Assembly (NCBI GenBank): GCA_944325235.1
Contig: CALUZE010000067.1
Coordinates: 1-7,019, forward strand
Source of the DNA: an uncultured Elusimicrobiales bacterium
GTDB taxonomy: Bacteria; Elusimicrobiota; Elusimicrobia; Elusimicrobiales; Elusimicrobiaceae
Direction of reading: 5' to 3'
Length of the DNA stretch: 7,019 nucleotides
Made by a program: the position numbers and the translations under genes. The notes under the pieces were generated by a model that saw only the letters and a program-made list of their open reading frames with translations, searched no databases and was not told the origin of the DNA. Positions 1-5,541 of the stretch are shown one piece after another (the first letter of the stretch is position 1; each line of letters begins with the position of its first letter).

Positions 1-991
1 TGTCTTCCGCGCCGCTTTCCAGCCGGGCCAGCGTTTGGGCAAACAGGGCCTCAATATCGGCCAGCGTATCCAACCGCACGAATGTGCCGCGCACGTCCGC
101 CGCGCCGGCGAAATCCCGTATCCAATAGCCGGCCGTTTTGCGGCTGCGGTTTACGCCGATGCGCTCGCCGTAATAGGCCACATTCTCGCGGATGAGGTCC
201 CGGTAAATGCGCAAGCGGCTGACGGGCGTGTGGGACGAAGGGGCTTTGCCTGCAAACGCGTCCGCAATATCCCGGAACACAAACGGGTTTCCCACCGCAC
301 CGCGGCCAATCATCACGCCCGCGCAGCCGGCGTCCAAAAAGGGCTTTGCCGTTTGCGCGTCCACAATGCCGCCGTTACCGATGACCGGAATTTTTACCGC
401 CGCGCACGCCTCGGCCACCGCGGGCACGTTGGGCGGCCCGGAATGGACGTCCACGGCTGCGCGCGCGTGCAAAATCACGGCCGAAGCGCCGGCGTTTTCG
501 GCCAGTTTGGCCAGCCGCACGCTTAAAATTTCTTTGTGCGTCAGCGCGATACGCGTTTTGAGCGTGACCGGAATTTGGACGCTTTTTACCGCCGCCTCTA
601 TCAACCGCCCCAGCTTGGCTTCGTCCTTCATCAGTACGCAGCCGGCGCCGGCTTTGTTGATTTTTTTAACGGGGCACCCTGCATTTAAATCCACAATATC
701 GGCCCCCTGTGCTTCGGCGTTGCGGGCGGCCTCGGCAATGGTGGCTTCGTCCGAACCGAAAATTTGCATAGAAACGGGGTGCTCTTTCGGGTTGACGCGC
801 AGCATACGCCCGCTTTTGGCATTGCCGTAATGCAGGGCATGGGCGGACACCATTTCCGCACACACGATCCCCGCGCCGCCTTTTAAGCACAACACGCGAA
901 AAGGCGAATCCGTAATGCCCGCCATCGGCGCCAACAGCAAATTGTTGGCCGCCGTAAACGAGCCGACAGTCAGCGGGCGGATGTATTTCAT
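1..991 (-). CDS. dusB: tRNA-dihydrouridine synthase, DusB type (3' end beyond window)
   Basis: FMN-dependent enzyme that reduces specific uridines in the tRNA D-loop to dihydrouridine, in the cytoplasm. Translating from the ATG at 991-989 gives 330 codons with no stop before the window edge; E. coli DusB is about 321 residues, so little is missing. Visible motifs, in order: APMAGITDSPFR (21-32) at the start of the TIM barrel; LNAGCP with the probable catalytic Cys106; KK(I/V)N after it; TLKTR with Lys145, a usual FMN contact; LHAR with His175; IGNGGI (204-209) and IGRGAVGNP (228-236), the FMN phosphate-binding loops; then the helical C-terminal domain with RK..GYW. The order and spacing match DusB rather than DusA or DusC. 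The ATG overlaps the TGA of the upstream lipoprotein gene as ATGA. No convincing Shine-Dalgarno precedes it, so translation is probably coupled. Family call is firm; which uridine it modifies is not shown by the sequence. Confidence 0.93.
   Translation of the reverse strand, partial: MKYIRPLTVGSFTAANNLLLAPMAGITDSPFRVLCLKGGAGIVCAEMVSAHALHYGNAKSGRMLRVNPKEHPVSMQIFGSDEATIAEAARNAEAQGADIVDLNAGCPVKKINKAGAGCVLMKDEAKLGRLIEAAVKSVQIPVTLKTRIALTHKEILSVRLAKLAENAGASAVILHARAAVDVHSGPPNVPAVAEACAAVKIPVIGNGGIVDAQTAKPFLDAGCAGVMIGRGAVGNPFVFRDIADAFAGKAPSSHTPVSRLRIYRDLIRENVAYYGERIGVNRSRKTAGYWIRDFAGAADVRGTFVRLDTLADIEALFAQTLARLESGAED
988..991 (-). promoter_or_regulatory. ATGA stop/start overlap coupling lipoprotein gene to dusB
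   Basis: The TGA stop of the upstream gene (990-988) and the ATG of dusB (991-989) share bases in the four-base string ATGA. The 20 bases upstream contain only TGGA and an A-run, not a good Shine-Dalgarno at proper spacing. This is the classic arrangement for termination-reinitiation coupling, so dusB expression likely depends on translation of the lipoprotein gene. Confidence 0.8.
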
Positions 992-2478
992 GGCACTTTT
1001 TTCCAGCGTCCCATTTCCGGCTTTTCCACGGTTTTTTGGCGGACCAGGCAGGAACGCATAATTTGGCGGGCTTCCACAAAAGTGTTTTTAAATTCCAGCG
1101 AATCAATAAAATCATCGTGCCCGAAGCCGCCGGCCAAAATGTGGTCCGTCACGGCAAAGCGGTACGTTTCCTGCGGGCGAATGACCCGGCCGTTATCCAA
1201 CGTGACCCGGCGGATTTTGCGGCCACGGGGCGTGTCGGCATACGTTACGGAAAAACCGGCAATTTGCGGGAAGTTGTCCTTGGCGTTTAACGAAGATTCC
1301 AACGCCTTCAAAAAGGCTTCCCCTTTGATGGTGATAAACGTGATGTTATCCCCGTACGGGTAGGCTTTGTACAAATCGTATTCGGTCAGTTTGCCGGCGG
1401 GAAGAGAGCTGCGGATAGAGTCCGAATTTAAAATAGCGCCGTCCAGCCGCGACCATTTATACATGCACTGCGTCAGCAAGTCCCCCAAGGCGGATTCCTG
1501 CGTAAGCGAAGTGGTAATTTCCGCCGGCAATTCGGCCACGCGCGCGTTCATTTTCCGGCGGGTTTCCGCCCGCAGCGTAGCGGCCCGCTGGGCGATATCG
1601 GCGTCTTCGCCGTAGGTTTCTTTTAGCAGGGCAATGTCTTCAAACGTCATATCCCGCAGTTGTTTATTTTTGTCAAAGGACAGGCGGATGTGGGCCACGC
1701 TGTCCAATTTGGAGCCGGGATAGACAATGAGCGTCTGGTTGATTTGGTCGGTTTCGGCGTTTTCGCGGTCTTTGTTGGAGCTTAAAATCAAATCAATGCC
1801 GGTGGTTTCTTCGGCGATGGACGTTTCGCTGACGCTGTTTTCCTGTGCGGCCGCCAGCGAGCTGAGCACGATGACCGCGTCCACGCCTTTTTCCCGCAGC
1901 AGGGAAGTCATTTCCTGCGCCACTTGAACGGGGTCTAAGGCTTGCAAGCCCAACAGGCGGGCTTTGTTTTTGTTGACGGTTTGCGGGTCTATCAACCCGA
2001 AAATGCCGATTTTAATGCCGTTTACCGTGCGGATTTGATAGTCGTGCATCGGCCAGGGAATTTGGTTTTCCAGCCGCAGGTTGGACACGACAAACGGATA
2101 CGGCAGCTTTTGCACGATGTTGCGCAGGGACGGCCAGCCGTACACCAAATCTTTATCACTGATTGTGGCCGCCGTATACGGCAGGGTGTTGGCCAGCTCG
2201 GCCACGTAAGTGCCTTTGGTCATGGTGCCTTCGGGCGCGGAACCGAACCAGTTGCCGCCGTCAAACAGCAAAAAGGCCCCTTCCCGTTTTTGCAAAAAGT
2301 TTTTCAAAACGGCGTAGCCGCCCGCTTCGCGGTTGTCCCAGCGGGGCTCGGGGCGGGACCAATAAAAGCCTTGTACGTCCGCCGTAAAAAATACGTCTAT
2401 ATGGGTGCGCGCATCCCGTCCGCACGCACCCAATAAAATCAGTCCTGCCAACACCCACCAAAAACTTTTTGCACGCAT
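988..2478 (-). CDS. lipoprotein, degenerate 5'-nucleotidase/UshA family member (probable pseudoenzyme)
   Basis: 496 residues. The N-terminus is a lipoprotein signal: MRAK, a hydrophobic run, then LGAC with lipidated Cys19. The rest aligns end to end with the two upstream 5'-nucleotidases: metallophosphatase domain about 27-300, substrate-binding C-terminal domain about 325-485. Ligand positions are mostly changed: DxH becomes D34-V-Q36; GD becomes G75-N76; GNHE becomes S107-D-K-D110; the VxHD histidine becomes Ser207; GHxH becomes N235-K-D237. Only Asp34 remains of seven expected ligands. C-terminal motifs survive in altered form: NSDSIR (351-356), YPYGDN (373-378, Tyr375 where the paralogs have Phe), and a glycine-rich AGGFG (449-453). 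Inference: envelope-anchored, catalytically inactive, possibly ligand-binding. Some replacements (Gln, Asn, Asp) could still coordinate a metal, so residual activity is not excluded. The reading frame is intact, so this is not a decayed pseudogene. It starts one base after the upstream stop and overlaps dusB by four bases. Confidence 0.88.
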   Translation of the reverse strand: MRAKSFWWVLAGLILLGACGRDARTHIDVFFTADVQGFYWSRPEPRWDNREAGGYAVLKNFLQKREGAFLLFDGGNWFGSAPEGTMTKGTYVAELANTLPYTAATISDKDLVYGWPSLRNIVQKLPYPFVVSNLRLENQIPWPMHDYQIRTVNGIKIGIFGLIDPQTVNKNKARLLGLQALDPVQVAQEMTSLLREKGVDAVIVLSSLAAAQENSVSETSIAEETTGIDLILSSNKDRENAETDQINQTLIVYPGSKLDSVAHIRLSFDKNKQLRDMTFEDIALLKETYGEDADIAQRAATLRAETRRKMNARVAELPAEITTSLTQESALGDLLTQCMYKWSRLDGAILNSDSIRSSLPAGKLTEYDLYKAYPYGDNITFITIKGEAFLKALESSLNAKDNFPQIAGFSVTYADTPRGRKIRRVTLDNGRVIRPQETYRFAVTDHILAGGFGHDDFIDSLEFKNTFVEARQIMRSCLVRQKTVEKPEMGRWKKVP

Positions 2479-2500
2479 ATTACCGCTGGCGAATCCTCCC
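2476..2500 (-). promoter_or_regulatory. translation start region of the lipoprotein gene, within the end of the upstream gene
   Basis: The upstream stop TAA (2482-2480) is followed by one base and then ATG (2478-2476), reading TAATATG. The only Shine-Dalgarno-like string is GGGAGGA at 2500-2494, about 15 bases before the ATG, which is longer than ideal. Coupling to the upstream nucleotidase by reinitiation is the simpler explanation. Confidence 0.55.
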
Positions 2501-3946
2501 GGTTTCCGGCGCGGACACCTTACCTTGGCGCAACGCGTCTTCCATTAAATCGCGGATGGTTTTGGAGCCGACGGTTTTTTTGTCTTCGTCCGCAATACGC
2601 TTAAACATCCAGCCTTCGCTGCCGCCGCCCGCAATGTAAGTGTTGGTGGCCAGCGTGTATTTACGCCGGTTTTGAATCGGTTGTCCGTCTACCAAAATTT
2701 CCAAATCTTTAATTTTGCCTTTTTTGTTTTTCTTATACGTAATCGTCAGCCCGGAATACGAATACAAGCTGTCGGGCGCGAAACTTTTTTTGATAAATTT
2801 TTTCAAAAATTTGCCGTCCACCGTCACCAGTGTAATGGTGTTGTCAAAGGGGTGGATTTCAATTAAATCCCGTCGGGTTACCGGCCCTTTAAACATATCC
2901 ACGCGCGTGCCGCCGTTGTTGTGCACGGCAATTTGCGTGCCGGCGTAGGTGCGGATTAAATCGGCAATCCAATCGTTCAGCGGCGCGTCCTGGCGGTCGG
3001 CCTGTTGGGGCGTGCGGGAAAGCGTTTCGGCCGCTTCGCCCAGCACTTCATCCACGCCCGGTTCGCGCAGGGAGTCGGCATATTCTTTGACGGCTTCGTC
3101 TTCGCCGGTTTGGGCCACCACGAGCGGAATCAGCTGGGACTTGGCCGACACCACTTTTCCGGTTTTATCGTCAGTTTCCACCGTCACGCGGCTGACGTTT
3201 TGCAAGTTGCAGCCGCTTTCCACAAACAGCGTGCCGCCGATGTATTTGTTTTGGAAAATCTGATGCGCGTGCCCGCCCAACACCACGTGCACGCGGCCGG
3301 CAAACTTGCGGCCGATGTCCTGCACGTAGGATTTGGTGCCGTGTTTTTCATCCTGCAAGGAATCGTGCACCAGCACCACCACGATATTGGGGTTTTTGGC
3401 TTCCACTTCGTCCAACGCTTTTTCCAGCGCCGCCAGCGGTTTGCCATAGGTGTAGAGTTTGGAAGGGTTCGTCGGTTCGCGGTTGGCCAGCCCGATCACG
3501 GCCACTTTCACGCCGTTTTCGTCAAACACTTTATACGGCAGTACAGACGGCGGATATTTGCCGGTGGCGGCTTCAAAAAAGTTGGCCGCCAACACCGCAA
3601 ACTGCGCATTGGCCAACAGCGGGGCCAAGCCTTCGCCTTTGAAATCAAACTCATGGTTGCCGATGGTGGCCGCATCGTAGCTCATGCGGTTCATCATTTG
3701 TACGCCTTTTAACCCCTGGGAATTGCGGGTTTCCACGGTGCCGTTGGAAAAGTCCCCGCTGTCCAGCAGCATATAGCTGGCCGGACCGGACTTGATGACC
3801 GCTTCCAACGCGGCGTAGCCGCCCTGCCCGTGCTGGGGGGAGAAAAACCCGTGCACGTCACTGGTGTGATAAATCGTAGTCGTTTTTGCCGTTAAAATAA
3901 GCGGCGCGAGCAAAACTGCAACTAACAGCAACCAAGTTTTTTTCAT
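2480..3946 (-). CDS. secreted 5'-nucleotidase / UshA-like metallophosphoesterase (second paralog)
   Basis: Predicted periplasmic enzyme that removes phosphate from nucleotides. The start is placed at ATG 3946-3944, not the upstream in-frame ATG at 3988, because AAGGAG lies nine bases before it and the protein then begins with a clean Sec signal peptide (MKKTW, hydrophobic run, cleavage likely after LTA-20). The upstream start would put 14 charged and polar residues before the signal and would lie in the terminator. 488 residues. The metallophosphatase domain has all ligands: D30-V-H32, G64-D65, G96-N97-H98-E99, His194 in VLVHDS, and GGH226-A-H228. The C-terminal 5'-nucleotidase domain has NNGGTR (343-348), HPFDN (365-369, Phe367 likely stacking on the base) and NTYIAGGGSEG (435-445). 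About 50 of 80 positions match the neighbouring paralog across residues 23-102. First gene of a coupled unit with the lipoprotein paralog and dusB. Substrate preference (5'-, 2',3'-cyclic or UDP-sugar) cannot be read from sequence. Confidence 0.93.
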   Translation of the reverse strand: MKKTWLLLVAVLLAPLILTAKTTTIYHTSDVHGFFSPQHGQGGYAALEAVIKSGPASYMLLDSGDFSNGTVETRNSQGLKGVQMMNRMSYDAATIGNHEFDFKGEGLAPLLANAQFAVLAANFFEAATGKYPPSVLPYKVFDENGVKVAVIGLANREPTNPSKLYTYGKPLAALEKALDEVEAKNPNIVVVLVHDSLQDEKHGTKSYVQDIGRKFAGRVHVVLGGHAHQIFQNKYIGGTLFVESGCNLQNVSRVTVETDDKTGKVVSAKSQLIPLVVAQTGEDEAVKEYADSLREPGVDEVLGEAAETLSRTPQQADRQDAPLNDWIADLIRTYAGTQIAVHNNGGTRVDMFKGPVTRRDLIEIHPFDNTITLVTVDGKFLKKFIKKSFAPDSLYSYSGLTITYKKNKKGKIKDLEILVDGQPIQNRRKYTLATNTYIAGGGSEGWMFKRIADEDKKTVGSKTIRDLMEDALRQGKVSAPETGRIRQR

Positions 3947-3955
3947 AAGCCGTTT

Positions 3956-3961
3956 CTCCTT
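3956..3961 (-). promoter_or_regulatory. Shine-Dalgarno AAGGAG of the second nucleotidase
   Basis: AAGGAG on the minus strand, nine bases before ATG 3946-3944. It decides that start over the upstream ATG at 3988. The same bases lie inside a 14-base sequence that is the perfect complement of the 5' arm of the terminator just upstream, so the site could be masked in read-through RNA. Confidence 0.8.
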
Positions 3962-3962
3962 G

Positions 3963-3980
3963 CCGTACGGATACTTGTAT
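3963..3980. repeat. two adjacent short palindromes in the leader of the second nucleotidase
   Basis: On the plus strand CCGTACGG (3963-3970) is a perfect 8-base palindrome, followed directly by ATACTTGTAT (3971-3980), a dyad of four-base arms around TT. They fall between the candidate -10 element and the Shine-Dalgarno, where an operator could sit. Both are short enough to be chance, and no regulator family is recognised. Confidence 0.3.
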
Positions 3981-4008
3981 GGTAACAAAAACGCCGTTTC
4001 CCCTTCAA
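3979..4008 (-). promoter_or_regulatory. candidate promoter overlapping the terminator, for the second nucleotidase unit
   Basis: On the minus strand TTGAAG (4008-4003) is followed by 18 bases and then TACCAT (3984-3979). Each matches four of six consensus sigma-70 bases. Transcription would begin near 3972, giving a leader of about 25 bases that contains the Shine-Dalgarno but not the terminator hairpin. The -35 element would lie in the hairpin loop. The match is modest, but some promoter is expected here because a strong terminator precedes the gene. Confidence 0.33.
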
Positions 4009-4020
4009 GGAGAAACGGCG
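3985..4020 (-). terminator. rho-independent terminator after the first nucleotidase
   Basis: On the minus strand, five bases after the TAA stop at 4028-4026, the RNA reads CGCCGUUUCUCC, then loop UUGAA, then GGGGAAACGGCG, all twelve pairs formed with one U-G wobble. A UUUUUGUU tract follows. The plus-strand reading lacks a proper U-tract, so the terminator acts on leftward transcription. The 5' arm has a second, competing partner downstream (see the inverted repeat at 3949-4019). Confidence 0.88.
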
Positions 4021-4025
4021 AAAAT

Positions 4026-5489
4026 TTATTTTTCTATGATCCGTCCGGTTGTGGGCGGCACTAACGCGCCGGTTTTAAAATCGTCCTCCAACACTTGACG
4101 CATCGTTTTGGTGCCGGCCGGCTGCACGGCACCCGCGGGCAAGGTTTTAAATAATTTGCCTTCGCTGCCGCCGCCCGCTACATAAGAATTGACGGAAACC
4201 GTATATTGTTTGTCGGCTTGCAGCCGTTCGCCGCGTACCCAAATTTGCAAATCTTTAATTTTGCCGTTTTTGGTTTTGCGGTACGTCATGCTTAGCCCCG
4301 CATATGCCAGCCGGTTCCACGGCACAAGGCCGCCCGCCACCAATTTTTTTAGAAATTCCCCGCTGACTTGCGCCGTCACGACCGTGTTATCAAACGGATA
4401 CAGGCTGATAATGTCGCGGCGGGTAATATTGCCTTTTGGCAAACCCACGCGCGCACCGCCCGTGTTGTGAATGCACACATCGGCCGGAGCATAGCGGCAC
4501 GTAGCGTCCGCCACCCAATCGTCCACGGCGGAGTCCTTTTGGCCGGGCATGGGGGTGCTTTTGTCCAGCGCGGCGGCGGTTTGGCCGATGACTTCATCCA
4601 CGTCTTTTTCGCGCAGTTTTTCGGCGTATTTTTTTACTTTGGCATTTTCTCCGGTTTGGGCAACGTCCAACGCAATCAGTTCCGACCGCGAAGCCAACAC
4701 CTGGCCGGTTTTGTCATCCGTTTCCACGGTGACCTTGGTCACGTTTTGGAAATTGCTCCCGCCCTCGGCAAACAACACACCGCCGCGGCGTTCGTTCTGG
4801 AAGATTTTATGCGCGTGCCCGCCCAGCACCACGTCTACGCGGCCGGACAGCTGCCGCCCGATATCCCCCATATAAAAGGGTTGCCCGGGGCGGTCATCCG
4901 CCAGCGAATCATGCGCCAACACCACCACGACCTGCGGGTGCTGTTTTTCTACTTCGTCCAGCGCTTGCTTAAGCGCCGGGAACGGTTTGGAAAGGGTATA
5001 TTTTTTGGTTTTTTTGGTGGGGTTTTGGTTGGCCAAACCAATCACCGCCACTTTTACGCCGTCCACCTTAAAAATTTTGTACGGCAGTACGCCTTTGGGA
5101 TATTGATTGGTTTGGGCGTCTTTTAAGTTGGCGGCCAATACGGCAAAATCCGCTTGTTTTAATAACGCGTCAAAACCGTCGTCCTGGAACGCGAACTCGT
5201 GGTTGCCCACGGTGGCGGCATCGTAATGCAGGCGGTTCATCAGCTTAACGGCTTTCAGCCCTTTGGAACGTTGGGTTTCCACGGTGCCTTCGGCAAAGTC
5301 TCCGCCGTCCAGCAACAGATAGGGTTCCGTTTCTTTATCCAACACCGCCGCCAATGCGGCCGCGCCGCCTTGTCCGTTTTCGGGGTAAAAAAATCCGTGC
5401 GTATCGCTGGTGTGGTATAGCACAATTGTTTTAGCAAACAACGGCATGCCCAACAACACACAGGCCAAAACTGCTATATATTTACGCAT
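4026..5489 (-). CDS. secreted 5'-nucleotidase / UshA-like metallophosphoesterase (first paralog)
   Basis: Predicted periplasmic nucleotide phosphohydrolase of 487 residues. Two in-frame ATGs lie two codons apart. The inner one (5489-5487) is chosen because AAAGGAG sits seven bases before it but only one base before the outer one. The Sec signal peptide is MRKYIAVL onward, with cleavage likely after LFA-19. All metallophosphatase ligands are present: D29-T-H31, G63-D64, G95-N96-H97-E98, His193 in VLAHDS, GGH225-A-H227. The C-terminal domain has HNTGGAR (341-347), YPFDN (364-368, Phe366 as probable base-stacking residue) and NSYVAGGGSEG (434-444). It differs from the next paralog in having Cys331 and Cys339 just before the NTGGAR loop, which could form a disulfide outside the cytoplasm. 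It is flanked by a terminator on each side, one ending almost at its Shine-Dalgarno, so its promoter is not obvious. Exact substrate is unknown. Confidence 0.93.
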   Translation of the reverse strand: MRKYIAVLACVLLGMPLFAKTIVLYHTSDTHGFFYPENGQGGAAALAAVLDKETEPYLLLDGGDFAEGTVETQRSKGLKAVKLMNRLHYDAATVGNHEFAFQDDGFDALLKQADFAVLAANLKDAQTNQYPKGVLPYKIFKVDGVKVAVIGLANQNPTKKTKKYTLSKPFPALKQALDEVEKQHPQVVVVLAHDSLADDRPGQPFYMGDIGRQLSGRVDVVLGGHAHKIFQNERRGGVLFAEGGSNFQNVTKVTVETDDKTGQVLASRSELIALDVAQTGENAKVKKYAEKLREKDVDEVIGQTAAALDKSTPMPGQKDSAVDDWVADATCRYAPADVCIHNTGGARVGLPKGNITRRDIISLYPFDNTVVTAQVSGEFLKKLVAGGLVPWNRLAYAGLSMTYRKTKNGKIKDLQIWVRGERLQADKQYTVSVNSYVAGGGSEGKLFKTLPAGAVQPAGTKTMRQVLEDDFKTGALVPPTTGRIIEK

Positions 5490-5496
5490 ATGCATA

Positions 5497-5503
5497 CTCC
5501 TTT
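5497..5503 (-). promoter_or_regulatory. Shine-Dalgarno AAAGGAG of the first nucleotidase, abutting a terminator U-tract
   Basis: AAAGGAG on the minus strand, seven bases before ATG 5489-5487, decides between two closely spaced ATGs. It begins within a few bases of the U-rich tract of the nifS terminator, leaving no room for a separate promoter between them. Confidence 0.78.
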
Positions 5504-5504
5504 A

Positions 5505-5536
5505 TAAAATAAAACCGCGCCCCAAGGGGAGCGCGG
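5505..5536 (-). terminator. rho-independent terminator after nifS
   Basis: Five bases after the nifS TGA stop the minus strand reads CCGCGCUCC, loop CCUU, GGGGCGCGG: nine pairs including one U-G wobble, followed by UUUUAUUUUAU. This has the form of an intrinsic terminator. Because the next gene's ribosome-binding site follows immediately, partial read-through is likely or required. Confidence 0.8.
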
Positions 5537-5541
5537 ACAAA

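Larger units (their letters stand above)
3949..4019. repeat. 14-base perfect inverted repeat linking terminator arm and downstream ribosome-binding site
   Basis: Plus-strand 3949-3962 (GCCGTTTCTCCTTG) and 4006-4019 (CAAGGAGAAACGGC) are exact reverse complements separated by 43 bases. In the leftward transcript the first arm is the 5' half of the terminator stem and the second contains the Shine-Dalgarno of the next gene. Seen another way, 3993-4005 and 3949-3961 are a direct repeat with one mismatch. Confidence 0.9.

Noticed and set aside
207..830. 207-codon plus-strand reading frame, and one at 35-526
   Set aside because: Both are antisense to dusB, which has a continuous frame with catalytic and FMN-binding motifs across this stretch.
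666..1115. Minus-strand 149-codon frame crossing the lipoprotein/dusB junction
   Set aside because: It is an out-of-frame shadow of dusB and the lipoprotein end, with no domain and no start signal. The ATGA overlap explains the junction fully.
988..2478. Calling the lipoprotein gene a pseudogene
   Set aside because: There is no stop or frameshift in 496 codons, the lipobox is intact, the domain layout is full, and both junctions are tightly coupled. Loss of ligands looks like functional divergence, not decay.
3005..3712. Long plus-strand reading frame (235 codons), with a similar one at 4368-5126
   Set aside because: Both lie antisense to the two nucleotidases at matching places. Their mutual resemblance only mirrors sense-strand homology. 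The products are rich in His/Phe/Gly/Arg with no recognisable motif, and the sense frames carry full catalytic motifs.
3947..3988. Longer N-terminus for the second nucleotidase from the ATG at 3988
   Set aside because: It would add a charged, tyrosine-rich leader before the signal peptide and begin in the terminator U-tract. The inner ATG has an ideal Shine-Dalgarno.
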